A stretch of 64,000 bases of DNA. It comes from Avena insularis. Lineage: Eukaryota; Streptophyta; Magnoliopsida; Poales; Poaceae. The stretch lies in the NCBI GenBank assembly GCA_023614405.1, contig CM042693.1, positions 158,240,731 through 158,304,730 on the forward strand, in the 5' to 3' direction. The position numbers and the translations under genes were made by a program. Shown here piece after piece: positions 12,071 through 23,735 of this stretch; the stretch's first letter is position 1; each line of letters begins with the position of its first letter. The notes under the pieces are model-generated. The model was given only the letters and a program-made list of their open reading frames with translations. It ran no database searches and had not been told where the DNA came from.

Positions 12071-13762
12071 CTAGTGCCCAGATAATTGCTGTATAACTAA
12101 GTCTGATTCGCCAAAGCACATGATCCTTTTGATGTCAATCTCTTTAGCCACTTTTATCCCATGAACAAGTGTTTCGTACTCGGCAACATTGTTGGATGCA
12201 GCGAAGTGGATCTGCAACACATACTTGATCTGATCCTTTTTTGGTGAAGTGAGAACTATCCCGGCACCCAGACCCATTTTTGTCTTGGACCCATCAAAAT
12301 AAATTTTCCAATAATTCGGGTCCGGCAATGGAGGCTCATACTACATCTCCATCCAGTCCACGAAAAAATCTGCAACAGCTTAGGATTTAATTGTGTCTCG
12401 CCTATCATATTGTGGGGTATATGGCGCTAACTCTATGGCCCATTTTGCCACTCGGCTGATGGCATCTTTACTGCCCAATATGTCTGAGATGGGTGCCTCG
12501 CATATTACCCGGATTGGGTGTTCCTGAAAATAATGCTTCAGCTTCTTTGCTGCCATATATACCCCATATGTCATTTTTTGATAGTGGGGGTAATTTTGTT
12601 TCGAGGTGGAGAGCACTTCGCTCAAGTAATAGACTGGTCTTTGGACTGCTTTGCCCTCCTCTTCACGCTCTACCACTATTACCGCACTAAACAACTCGAT
12701 TGGTTGCTGCGACATTGAGCAATATTGGCTCTTTGGATAGTGGTGAGGCTAGTATTGGTGATGTTGCCAACATCTTTTTGAGTTCATGGAAAGCGCTATC
12801 ATCTTTCTGTGTCCATGTGAATTTATCTGATTTTTTCATGAGTTGATATAATGTTAAGGCTTTTTCGCCTAGCCGACTTACAAACCTGCTCAATGAAGCC
12901 AGGCACCCTGTGAACTTCTGGACATCATTGAGGGTCTTCGGCAATTCCATTCTTTCGATGGCCCTGATCTTTGTCGAGTTAGCCTCAATTCCTCGGCTGG
13001 ATACAAGGAATCCGAGTAATTTTCCAGCCGGGACACCAATGGTGAATTTTTTCGGGTTAAGTTTCATCCTAAATCTTCTTAAGTTTGCGAATGTTTGACG
13101 CAAGTTCTCGATTAGAGTATGAATTTTTTTGGTTTTTATTACCACGTCATCGACGTAGACTTGAACATTTTTGTCAAGCTATCTTGTAAGCATTTTTGCA
13201 TTCATCTTTGATATGTTGCACCTGCATTTCTCAATCCAAACGACATAGTACGATAGCAATAAGCCCCATATGGGGTGATAAAAGTTGTCTTTATTTGATC
13301 ACTCGGATTCAGTGGTATCTGGTGGAAACCAGAATACGCATCTACGAATGACAACAACTCACACCCGGTGGTACAATCAATGATTTGATCAATCCGTGGC
13401 AGTGGAAATGGATCTTTTGGACACGCATTATCAAGGTTCATGTAATCAATACACATGCGCCACACCACTGCCACGTTTGGGTCATCCTTCTTTTTCTCGA
13501 CCAAGACTAGATTTGACAACCAATCTGGATGTAGTACTTCCATGATGAACCCAGCAGCCAAGAGCCTGACTATCTTGTCAGCTATTACTTTCCTCCTATC
13601 CTCGGCGAAGCGGTGGAGGGGTTGTTTTACCGGCTTTGCATCTGGTCTTACATGAAGAGAGTGCTCAGCCAACTCCCTCGGAACACCTTGCAAATCCTGT
13701 GTGGACCATGCGGAGGAAGTTGGTGAGCTCGCTTTCCTATTTGTCAGATAACCCGGCGCCAA
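12071..13762 (-). pseudogene. pol: Reverse transcriptase and RNase H (Tat type)
   Basis: Reverse transcriptase copies the element RNA. From 13762 downward the frame shows the template-grip and palm motifs VLVEKKKDD, FVDAYSGFHQI and FGLRNAGATYQR. The frame then breaks near 13200. The YVDD catalytic box is encoded near 13165-13140 in a shifted frame and continues as KTKK and RGIEAN. RT thumb and connection (to about 12690), the 12715-12380 segment (YYLSEVL, LKHYFQEH) and an RNase H (YFDGSKTKMGLGAG, NNVAEYETL) follow in separate frames, giving at least three lesions. Confidence 0.85.
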
Positions 13763-14405
13763 TAGTCACTATGCGCTCCGGGAAAGACTCATCAATCTGT
13801 ATCTTTTTTATCTCCTTAGTAGCTTGGAAAGACACACTTCCATGCGGGTTAGTGAGTGCGGGCATAGACATCTGTGCCACCTTAGCCAATGTTGCAACCT
13901 CTATCATTTGCCTCTTTTCCTGTGCTATTACCAGTGACTCGGCCAGTGAAGAGTCGGCTGAGGCGCATGCGATAGATCGCCTGTAGTCACCCTCAACTAT
14001 GATAACTCCACATGGACTTGGCAGCTTCATCTTTAGATAACCAATGTGAGGAGTGGCCATGAACTTTGCCATAGCTGGTCTGCCGAGTAACGCATGATAT
14101 GAGCTGACAAGGTCTACCACCTCAAATTCTATGGCCTCAGTGTGACAATTCTCCTTGTTGCCGAATAAGACGTCAACCCATATCTTCCCAATTGGCTCAC
14201 ATGACAATCCCGGCACAATGCCATGAAAAGTTGTCTTAGTCGGCTCCAGCATATTCATGGTGATGCCCAGCTTGAGCATTGTTTCCTTGTACATGATATT
14301 GATGCCACTGCCATCATCTATCAGCACCTTGGATAACTTCACATTGATATCCGGGCCCATAAAGGTTGGATCTAGCACCAGGGCATACCCTCCTGGAGTT
14401 GGCAT
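13737..14405 (-). pseudogene. pro: Aspartic protease region (Tat type)
   Basis: A 222-codon open frame. The catalytic motif reads VLIDDGSGINIMY, where Tat-type proteases usually have a DGGSG arrangement; the second residue is Asp instead of Gly. FHGIVPG, IWVDVLFG and YHALLGRPAMAKF, all typical of this protease, follow at regular spacing. The protease would cut the Gag-Pol polyprotein. The frame overlaps the start of the RT frame by 26 bases in another phase, which suggests a frameshift rather than a natural overlap. Confidence 0.8.
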
Positions 14406-14459
14406 GATCTTGGGGTCATCCTTTATGCTCCATGTTATTTCCTGCTCAGACTAATGCAT

Positions 14460-17199
14460 GTACTTTGGTATCCTGGCATTGTGCCATTTACTTCCATCAT
14501 CCGTTTGTGCTGACTTTTATTGTCATTCGGCTATGTGACAAACACCACATAACTCTGGTTATGCTCTCTGTATTCGTTTCTGGTACCATGGCCGACATGA
14601 GCGACATGGTTCTGTGGATCATGTACTTGGTTCACAACTTCTCTTCTTTCTTGATTATGATATCTCGGCTATTGGTTTTCGTACCTATGATCAGTACCAA
14701 TAACTTGAGAATGTCCCCCTATAAGTGGTGGCGGGGGAGGTGGTGGTAGTTGCTAAATTGGAGAATCTACTCTGTCACCCTTCTGGAACCAAGTACATTG
14801 TCAAGTTGTGTGGTTTGCCGGCTTACTTGGACTCGGCATGTGAAACTTGCATGGTTGGTCCAACATCATCTCGTAAGTGTACTTTTGCCTTTCCTGATAA
14901 GGCTTCCTCTGTTTGTATGCCTTTTTGTCGTCATTCTTTGGTACCTATTGATATTGCCCACTTGTCCTTTGACGTTGGCTGCTTCCAGCATCAGGATGAT
15001 CTTGACTTACAGCTGCAACTTGAGTCGATCCATATCTATAATCTGGCCTATCATCTTGTCTTTTGCTCCTTTACTCACCTCTCTCAAGGCGCCTTTGTGA
15101 CCTGGCTGCATCATAAATCTAAGTCTCAATGACCCCATCTACCAACATGAGGAGAGGCTGAGTCGGATCTCCCAGCACATATGAGTCGGCGATTCTTATT
15201 GTTTCGGCTAAGCTGGACGGCATATCCCTCTGCAACCTTTGCCATAGCACACTTCCGTGCCTGCACCCTTGTGTAAACCACGCAATCGCCTGATATTCAA
15301 TTACTCCTTCGCACGAGTTTCGCATAGTGCACCATCTAGTGATAAATTCTCTTTCTGTTTCATTTGGCCTCTTTTTGCACATAGCCAGCTGCTATGGGAG
15401 ATTCGGCCTCTTGTAGGTGCTTATGAAGTTACTCACAAAAGATTCTTGGAAATCAATCCAGCTGTTGATACTTTTGGGTGGAAAATTATTCACCCACACC
15501 CTCGCTGGTCCTTATATCATCTGTGGTATGTACCGCCCTTCCCATCTTAGATTACCATGTGCAATTTTTACCGCAGTTCCGTAATCGATAAGCCAATCCT
15601 CTGGTTTTGTGCTTCCATCATACGCCTTTGTTCCTCTTGCCAGCTGAAAGTTTGGCACTGGCGGCTCCCTCATGATCCTTGGGCCAAAGCATGGTGGGCC
15701 CTGCAGTCCCTGTGACTCGATAAGCTCTGCCATTTTTATTCGATCAAGCTTTAGTCTTGCATCATCTGGTTGGAGGTTTCTGCCTCCTAGCCTTGATCCC
15801 ATCGCTTGATACATGTGATCCGGCATTTCATACCCGACATTCACCATATCCGAGTAACCATCATTATACATGTTGGCATTTGGATCTGCGGGTTGCTGCA
15901 CTGCTTTTCCCACACGTTGCTGTCTTCTTTCGGGATGGGCTTGTGGAGGATTCGGAGTTGGGTTTCCTCCTGCTGCCGAGTGAGTCCCACGCCTAGGCTG
16001 AGGTGAGAAGTTCTGGCCTCCATTATCATTTCTTTGTCCACCTTGCTTTTCTCGGCCAGCGTTTTCTTGGTTATCGTTTCCTTGACCAGCATTTCTCCTT
16101 CTGCCTTGGGCATGAACAGGGTTCCCTTGAGCCACTGCTGGATCATAGGCAACCATCTATTTGTTTTTTCCTGAGTCCACACTTTTCTCTTTTCTCTGTC
16201 TCGGCGCATCCCCTGGCGAGGAGTCTATATGCCCTGCAGACCTGGTCGGGATTGGGGTTGCCAAGTGAATGAGCTGTGACCTTCCAGCTATACCCGGATT
16301 TGCCCAGTAGTACGCTTCATTCATCTTTCCTGCTGCTCTCACCAACTCGTTTACTGTTCCTGCACCTTTTTATTTGCCTCACCCATCAAGTGGGGTAACT
16401 CAGCCATTGCTGCTTCTGCGGCTCTCAAGTTTGCTACTAATGTATTGTATGTCGACCGTATGGCTGTTTCATTACTGCATTCTGGGGTTACTTGGGATGT
16501 AGCATGCGCCAGCTCTTCATTAAGGTTTCTTCATCTTATCCTCGTAGCCTCGAGCCGGGTCTTTGCACCCTTGACTCGGTGCGCCGAGTTATATTCTCCG
16601 ATAGTGATATCCATATCCTGTTGCAGCTGGGCTAACTCCTTTGCTTTTTCCAACACTTTTTTCCTTGTTTCCTCTAACTCGGCTTGCGTGCATGCCGAGT
16701 CATCTGCTGGTGCCACTGGCTCTGCTAATTTTTCTATTGCTTCCTGCAACTCCTTGGCTCTTTTACTCTTTGTTATGTTCTCAGGTTTCTCCAGTGGTAC
16801 TTTCACAGTTCTTGCTGCCCTTGGCATGGCATCTGGGTCCTCTTCCTCTGCATTCTCATTCACTACAGGAGCCATTGGAGGTGCTGGGGGACGTGATGGA
16901 TCTGGTGCATTCATCATTACCTCGGCAGAGACGAGCTGGTGAAGCCTTCCCGCGGCGTGAACCGCAGGTGGATCCGGCACCAAGATGACACGCTCGGGGT
17001 ATGCGCGCTCCACGCGCACTCTGACGTAGACTTGATGCTCGCTGAACTTGATGAAGCGACCGCCCCTTGGGAACGGCTTGGTCCCGAAGCAACCCGCGTT
17101 GTCACTGACGAAGTTGAGCGCTCCAAACCTCTAGATGAGGCCGGAGTAGACGCGCTCGCCCGTTGAGGCGATGATGTTGCCCGTCCGGATGAAGACTCC
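14460..17199 (-). pseudogene. gag: Broken gag of Tat-type element
   Basis: Three minus-strand pieces in different frames. An N-terminal acidic, coiled-coil-prone part lies at 17019-16531 (KAKELAQLQQDMD). A middle part lies at 16345-15512, with PTNP-type Asn/Gly/Gln-rich linker and the capsid entry FGPRIMREPPVPNFQ. A capsid C-terminal part lies at 15382-15119 (ETEREFITRW, LAETIRIADSYV). The last matches the Retrotrans_gag domain of Tat elements. From 15118 to 14460 coding similarity is hard to follow. Frameshifts and stops separate all pieces. Confidence 0.75.
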
Positions 17200-17217
17200 A
17201 GCAAGCGCCGCTGATGG

Positions 17218-17234
17218 CCTCACAGTGGGCGCCA
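17218..17234 (-). other. Primer binding site of Tat-type element
   Basis: Read on the minus strand this is TGGCGCCCACTGTGAGG, five bases inside the LTR end. The TGGCGCC core is the common primer-site form of Tat-lineage elements. Confidence 0.8.
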
Positions 17235-17239
17235 ACTAT

Positions 17240-18010
17240 TGTGGTGATGTCACAGCAGATGCCATGGGTAGGCTTAAGTTGGGGGGCCGAATGGACGCTT
17301 GAGGTAATCGGGGAGGGAGTGCACGGTCTAGCCGCGCACGATGAACACGATGAACTCTCCAGACTTATGATTTTTATTCCTCCTTGATGTTTAAAATTGC
17401 TCCTTGATATGTTCAAGCATATCCTCGGGGCACTAGTTCACTACTTGGTCAATCCCATTAAACCCTAGCTATGCCCCTCCTTATATAGGCGATGAGGTAG
17501 CTAGGTTACACTTTGGGCCTTACGGTTTACTGTTTGGATCCTTGTCCTTAATATGTGTGTCGGGTCTTGGGCTAGCCTTAGCCCTTAGCCCTTGATCCAG
17601 TCAGCAAAGCTATACATCCAACGGTCCTTCCGTACATAAATGCCAGCCCTACGGCATCATACGGTGCTTTATACGTCATTCCTTGGTTTTGGTGTCACCC
17701 GGCTCCTTTATTGTCACCCGGTGACACCCTTCTCTTTTGACCATGCTTTACCATGGTCCCTCCTTGATCCTACTTGGAAAGTAGCCACGTGTCCTTCTTG
17801 ACCCGGCCTTCCCTCGTGAGACCCGGCTTGTCGCTACCTTCAAGGTAAACCTTTTTGTCCTGTCCGGGCCGACATACTTCTTATGTTGGTTCTACATAGG
17901 CTCCATATCCCAGCCATTAAGACCCGGCTGGTGTTCTCTTTGACTCGGCCTAAGCCAAGCTGGGCAATATTTTACCCCTTATGACCCTACCGGGGATTAT
18001 CCCCCCGACA
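17240..18010 (-). repeat. 5' LTR of Tat-type element, 771 bp
   Basis: On the minus strand it begins TGTCGGGGGGATAATCCCC and ends ATCACCACA, satisfying TG..CA. It adjoins the primer site on its downstream side. It carries a TATA box. No second copy is present in the window. Confidence 0.85.
17479..17487 (-). promoter_or_regulatory. LTR TATA box
   Basis: TATATAAGG on the minus strand inside the LTR, about 240 bp before the LTR end, placed to start the genomic RNA of the Tat-type element. Confidence 0.6.
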
Positions 18011-18712
18011 AAATCGTTATGTTGGATGGATAACCGCTACATGTTGGGGATGGTTCGCTATGTTTGATTTTATATATAGCTTTTGATGTTTGTCATGTTG
18101 TTTATTATCTTCTGAAGCTTCAACTAGTGTGATTTCTTTGATAAATATAAGTACTGTATATGCTGCATACATGCTGTAGAAATGCTAAAAATGAGTATTT
18201 CTTCAGACATGTTGTCAAAAAAATTGTCCACCCAAGTGTTAATTTGCTACATTTGTGTAACCACTTTGCCACATGCATAGAAATGTAATGCTACCCAGGT
18301 GTTCAAGATTTGCTACTAGGTTTCATTGCCGACTTAATTTAGCAATTTCAAGTATTGATGTATATAAAGAACTTTTATGCTACAAAATTAGTTAGCACAA
18401 TGTTCCAAGTGTACAGAAATGCTATATTCAAGAAGAATAAATGTTACCCAAGTACAAATATTTCTACAACATTCATTAAGAAGAACAAGATTTGTCTTTG
18501 GTAGAAATTTTAGCTCTTGCTACATATGAGAAACAATAATGCTACCAAATGCAGGCTGTATGCTCCAAAGTGGCAATACTTTTGCTCCCAAAGAGATTAT
18601 GTCATATCACAAAATTCATATCTTGCATCAGGATGATGCTACACCTATATTGTATATATGCTACATAGTAATAATAATAATGCTAGACCTGCTAGTACAT
18701 GTAGCTGCATCT
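18011..18712. repeat. Non-coding segment with dispersed TGCTAC motifs
   Basis: No coding potential. Exact TGCTAC occurs at 18245, 18289, 18311, 18378, 18518, 18540, 18638 and 18659, with further near-matches (TGCTGC, TGCTAT, TGCTAG). Two more copies lie on the other side of the transposase fragment at 19694 and 19738. This is far above the chance level for a hexamer in under 1 kb. It resembles subterminal repeat regions of DNA transposons. Confidence 0.55.
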
Positions 18713-19680
18713 CTATAGTTTCAACTCTATTTTCGTAGCATTCCCCGCAATGAGTGCTTCCATGAAGATGCATTGTTTCACGGTGTGACCTTCTTCATTG
18801 CAGTATGGGCATTTTTTCTTTCTTGGCTTCCAATTGGTTTTTGGCGTTAGATCAGTTTTCTTATTCTTTATCTCTTGAGCTTTTTTCCTTCTCTTGGCAT
18901 TTTCTTCATCGCGAAGCTCAACCAACGGTTTGTTACGCTTCGACTTCTCAGTTGGTCTTCCTTTTGGCTTTACCCTCGCAGGTTTCTTGAGCGTTCTACT
19001 AGGAGCATCATTACATTTTTGTTCTTGATGTTGGTTGTTTACATCATGTTGTGGAGGAATACCTTGTTGTGGTTGAACATTTTCTGGCCCTCCTGCTTGC
19101 TTCTCTCATTCTTGCTCCCCTCCTTGTTGTGTAGCATGTTGTGTGTTCCTCATGTTTGCAACAACCTACCTCGCCTCATCAATCATCTTGGAAACAACAA
19201 CATATGTTTCATCACTGAAGCAAGCATCCAAAGAGAGTTCATTCATCTTTCTGCACAAAGCATTGTACTTGAGAGTATTGGTTCCTGGGATCCCAAATCT
19301 GATGGTATTTGTCCCAGGATCAGGTGCAGGCATTGTTGCTGCAGAAGACCATCTTTGTAGCATGTATCTCTCTGGAATTTGCTACACATTCAAGTGCACC
19401 ATCACCCTGACTATATGTGGGCATATAAGGCCACACATCTCAAATGTGTTGCATCCGCAATTGTAGCACTCATCATCAAGCTTGACTTGCACCTGGTAGG
19501 TTTTGACACCATAACTAGGGTTTGGAATGATATCAAAGCACATGCCTTCACCCTCAACCTACATTGGATAAAACCTTGTAGACCTCTCAATCATCTTTTG
19601 GAACCTTGTGAAAATCTCCCTCGTATAGAACTCCAGCCCCTGCTTTTCAATGTTGTAGCTGCAAAAAATGTTTGTTGCTG
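18713..19680 (-). pseudogene. C-terminal piece of FAR1/MULE-type transposase
   Basis: Read on the minus strand from 19680. The SWIM-type zinc finger shows as CNCGCNTFEMCGLICPHIV (CxC..CxH), preceded by a segment beginning CSYNIEKQGLEFY. A helical part (NALCRKMNELS) follows, then a Lys/Arg-rich tail and a CCHC knuckle (CPYCNEEGHTVKQC) near the end at 18713. This order matches the C-terminus of FAR1-related proteins and the Mutator-like transposases they derive from. In-frame TAG codons interrupt it (one after FYPM, one after VHLNV). The catalytic DDE domain is absent, so this is a 5'-truncated relic. Confidence 0.7.
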
Positions 19681-19777
19681 ACTGTCAGAGTGGTGCTACA
19701 TCAGGTGTTATATTATGCTATAATAGTTTTACAAACATGCTACAACAGATATAAAATAATTCTACTGGAACATCGGT
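19681..19777. other. Short non-coding flank before Sabrina-like LTR
   Basis: Continues the TGCTAC-motif region (19694, 19738) and forms the left flank of the next LTR. The target duplication cannot be verified because the right end of that element is outside the window. Confidence 0.5.
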
Positions 19778-21148
19778 GATACGTCGTAAACGTATCTATA
19801 ATTTTTTATGTTCCATGCTTGTTTAGTATCAACTTTTCTATGCTTTGTCTACACTTTGAGGTATTTTTATACATTTTCTGGAACTAACCTATTGATCAGA
19901 TGTCGTAGTGTCAGTTGCCTGTTTTCTACTGTTTTTGGTTTCAGAAAAGCCAGAAAAGAAATATTCTTGGAATTAGACGGAACAAAAGCCAAAGTCGATA
20001 TTTTACCCGACACGACACGGAACCCAAAGGAGAGACAGAGGAGGGCACCAGGGTGGCCACACCATACGATGGCGCCGACCCCCTAGACACGCGGCCACAT
20101 GGTGTGGGCCCCCTAGACCTCCACTGACCTTGCCCTTTCGCCTACTTATACGTCTACCCGATACATAAACCCTACGCGGATCAGATCTCCACAAAAAGTT
20201 CCACAGCGCCGCTGCCACCGAAGAGGATATTCGGGGGACATAAGTCTCTGTTCTGGCACCCTGTCGGGACAGGGAATTGCCCTCGGAGCCATCTCTATCG
20301 ATCTCCACCACCATCTCCATCTCCATTGTTGATTCCCATGATAAGGAGGGAGTAGTTCTCCCTCGAGGCTAAGGGCTCTACCGGTATCTATGTGTTCATT
20401 TCTCTCTCTATGCATGATCTTATTGTGATTATGAGCTATGTAATCAAGTAGATCTACTCTGCTACTCAAGTGCTTTAATTGTAATCTCCGGTTATCCCCA
20501 CGTGTGTGAAGTTGACAGTGTGCACACCGTGTGGCACTTAGGCTAGAGATTACATAAATACTTATCATGATTACATTTTGAGTTGGATGTCTCTATGAAA
20601 TTGTGGTGTTGGTTGGAACCATTTAGTGCTCAAGGTGACAATGTGGGGTTATCTAGATGGGGAATGCAAACTTTAAGGAGTGCTTTTGTAGCCCTACCGT
20701 GGATTAAGTTATCCAACCGGAGAGTAGTTCAGGGTTGCATCATGAAGGGAAGATATTTATATGAGAGTGTCCACTAGTGAAAGTATGATCCCTAGGCCTT
20801 ATTTATAAGCATTGAAACACCGTTTACAACTAGACCATTTACATGTTGCCATCTTTATTTCAGATTGCAATTACCACTTATAATCATCCATATTACTTGT
20901 ATTTCACTATCTCTTCGCCGAACTAGTGCACCTATACACCTGACAAGTGTATTGGGTGTGTTGGGGACACAAGAGACTTCTTGTATCTTGATTGCAGGGT
21001 TGCTTGAGAGGGATACCTTTGACCACTTGCTCATTGAGTTCGATAAACCTTGGGTGATCCACTTAAGGGAAACTTGCTGATGTTCTACGAACCTCTGCAC
21101 TTGGAGGCCCAACACTGTCTACAAGAATAGAAGCGTGTGTAAACATCA
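19778..21148 (+). repeat. 5' LTR of Sabrina-like element, 1371 bp
   Basis: Begins TGATACGTCG and ends AAACATCA, ten bases before the primer site. It includes the pyrimidine/CT-rich leader and blocks such as GGGACATAAGTCTCTG typical of this LTR type. The downstream partner is outside the window. Confidence 0.8.
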
Positions 21149-21158
21149 AGCTCTTTTC

Positions 21159-21176
21159 TGGCGCCGTTGCCGGGGA
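21159..21176 (+). other. Primer binding site (TGGCGCCGTTGCCGGGGA)
   Basis: The site follows the LTR by ten bases. This exact TGGCGCCGTTGCCGGGG form is shared by several cereal gypsy families. Confidence 0.8.
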
Positions 21177-21321
21177 GGTAAGGTAAAAGGTACTCACATC
21201 CTCTGGCTACTAAGCTATCTTCTAGTACTATTGCTGGTGTGTGAGTGCTCAAAGTTATTTCCTTTAGATTCTTCAATTATAAATTTTTGTTTCTTGTTTT
21301 TATTTTCACTAGTTAGGCTTA

Positions 21322-23735
21322 ATGGAAAACAACAACAAAATTAGAGATCTTTTTACTATTTTTCCTGAGTTAGAACATAAATGGTCTGGAGAGAAAATTA
21401 AAAAACCTATGGAACTTTCTTTGCATGCTAATAGCAATGTTATTAGTATGAACATTTTGAACACCATTGTTATTAATACTATGGAAATGTCTAAGCTTGG
21501 GGAAGCTAGTTTTTATGAAAATGATCTTTTTAGTTCCCCAGCTTTAGGGAAGAAAATTTGCTCTTATGATACTTTATCTCCCATATGTGGTAATTCTAAT
21601 GATACTTGTGATATTTTAAATCCACGTACTAAAAGTGTCCCTTTTCAAATACCTGTGAAATTGTTTGAACGTGTTATGAATAACTGCTATTTTGGAGATG
21701 GAACTGTCCATCCTGGTGATCATTTACTCTTTATACATGAATTATGCGAGTTGTTCAAGTGTGCAGGTATTTTAATGGACCAAGTTAAGAGGGAGATATT
21801 CTCTTTATCACATAGGGACAAAGCAAGGGAGTGGTATGAGCTACTAGATGATCCTCATCATTTGAAGTGGAAGGAACTTGAATCTCTCTTTTACTCTAAA
21901 TTTTATCCTCCTCATGAAATTCATAAAGATACGAATTATATTTATTATTTTCATCCTCATGATGGAGAAAGTATTTCCCAAGCATGGATAAGATTCAAGT
22001 CACTAATGCTCAAATGTCCCATTCATGAGCTCCCTAGTAATATTATTATCAATAATTTTTATGCAAGGCTTTCAGGACATTACAAGGACTATCTAGATAC
22101 CTGTTTAGAGGGATCCTTCACAAGTAAGGAGGTCAAAGCTAAGTGGGATACTCTTGAAACAATTCAAAGTAATACTGAAGATTGGGATAATGACAAAGTT
22201 AAAGAACCAGGTATAAACTATGAGTATGCCTGCATTAAGTCTTTTGCTGAAACTATTGATTTTCAAGAGCTTAGTGCTAAGTATGGTATTGATACTCAAA
22301 TTCTTGTTGATTGTTGTAGAGCTTTTGCTTCCCATATTAATGCTCCTAAAGAAGAGTGGGACATGTATTATGAACCTTTTAAAGACACTTGCATGAAAAA
22401 TGAAAATGTTATTAATGATTGCAATAAACATGCTCAAACTTCTGAAAATACTATTTCTTATAAGCATGTTAATTTTTGTGGAATGCATAGACCTTGTGAA
22501 AATAATCAAATCAAAGAAGAATATTTTATCACCCACTAGAATGAAAAAACTAGAACATGATATAAGGCTCTAAATGATCTTGGTAAAAAAAGTATGAGCC
22601 CTCTATCCTTTTATTTGTGAACTCTGCTATGAAGTGGGTCATTTCAATTTTGAATGCTTAGGCCATAATATTGACATTTCTAATCCAATGAGTACTGCAA
22701 GTTTGTATTGTGATAACGTGATCACTGATAATCAACATGATGAATTTACATTATTTTTGGGGTGTGAAGAGTTATCAAGAAAAACTTCTTTGGTAGACAT
22801 GAATGCTTTTGATATGAATAGTGTCCTACATGGTTGTCATCTTTATTGTGTTGATAATTTCCATGCAAATACTTACATACAAAATCTTATAAAAGATAAA
22901 CCAAAATATGACAGGATTGATATGAGTTTTGTTCTTATTAATGAAAAGGAGGAATCCTCCAAAGTTTCTTCTATTGTCTCTAACAATAAACCAGGGTATG
23001 TGGAGAAGCTTCCTTTCAAGCCTCTCCCTCCTAAAGAGGAGAAGAAGAAAAAGAGGAGGAGTAAAAGGAGAGAGGAAATGGTATCTTCCCCTAAGAATGT
23101 TGCTCTTATTATAGTTTTTGCTGATGAGTCTGAACTAGATGATGTTCCTATGCTTGTTACCTATAGTAGTGATCATGATTGGGAAAAGCACACTACTTTT
23201 GATATTGAAAATCTCTTTGCTACCAATTCTGAAAATGATGATATTAATATTTTTTGTACTATTAGTACTACCCATGTTCCTCCCAATGATGATATTTTAC
23301 AAATGAAAACACGTTGGAAGATATCTATTCTATTGATGATACTATACTTCCAATGTATGATGATTACAATGATGAATATGATATTTTCAGTCCACCTACT
23401 ATTGAGGAGAAAATTAATTATGATTACAATATGCCTCCTATATTTGATGAATATGGTGATGAGAATAATAATGATAGCTATTTTGTTGAATTTTCTCCCA
23501 CTACAAATAATAAGAATGACTATGCTTATGTGGAGAGTAATAATTATTTTATGCATGTGGCTCATGATAAGAATGTTTTATGAGATAGTTATATTGTTAA
23601 TTTTATTCATGTTGCTACTAAAAGTTATTATGATAGAGGGAAACATGGTCTTATGTATCTCAAAAATATTAAGTTTCTCCTCTTTATGTTGAAAGTCTTG
23701 AAGTTACACTTGTTTTGCTTTCTTATGCTTGTTGC
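21322..23735 (+). pseudogene. gag: Gag-like protein of Sabrina-like element, 5' portion
   Basis: The ATG at 21322 (MENNNKIRDLF) starts a 405-codon open frame. PVKLFERVMNNCYFGDGTVH and REWYELLDDP match the capsid (Retrotrans_gag-like) region of this element group. It stops with TAG at 22537-22539. Downstream coding resumes with the knuckle CELCYEVGHFNFEC (about 22618-22660) in a second long frame, which includes a Lys/Arg-rich patch (KEEKKKKRRSKRREE) and acidic repeats. A frame change near 23300 moves the coding sequence to another phase that reaches 23735, where the chromovirus inserted. The product would be a structural protein; no enzyme domain is present. Confidence 0.8.

Larger units (their letters stand above)
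9940..18010 (-). mobile_element. Tat-lineage gypsy element lacking its 3' LTR
   Basis: On the minus strand the order is LTR (18010-17240), primer site, gag, protease, reverse transcriptase, RNase H, integrase, then about 440 bp of non-coding sequence. The domain order is Ty3/gypsy. FVDAYSGFHQI and VYVDD with VVIKTKK are typical of the non-chromovirus Tat branch. No copy of the 17240-18010 LTR occurs on the left, so the element is truncated near 9940, next to the copia relic. Multiple frameshifts make it inactive. Confidence 0.8.

Noticed and set aside
23173..23565. Minus-strand Ile-rich frame opposite the Sabrina-like gag
   Set aside because: Shadow of the Asp/Asn-rich coding strand (GAT/AAT codons read as ATC/ATT).
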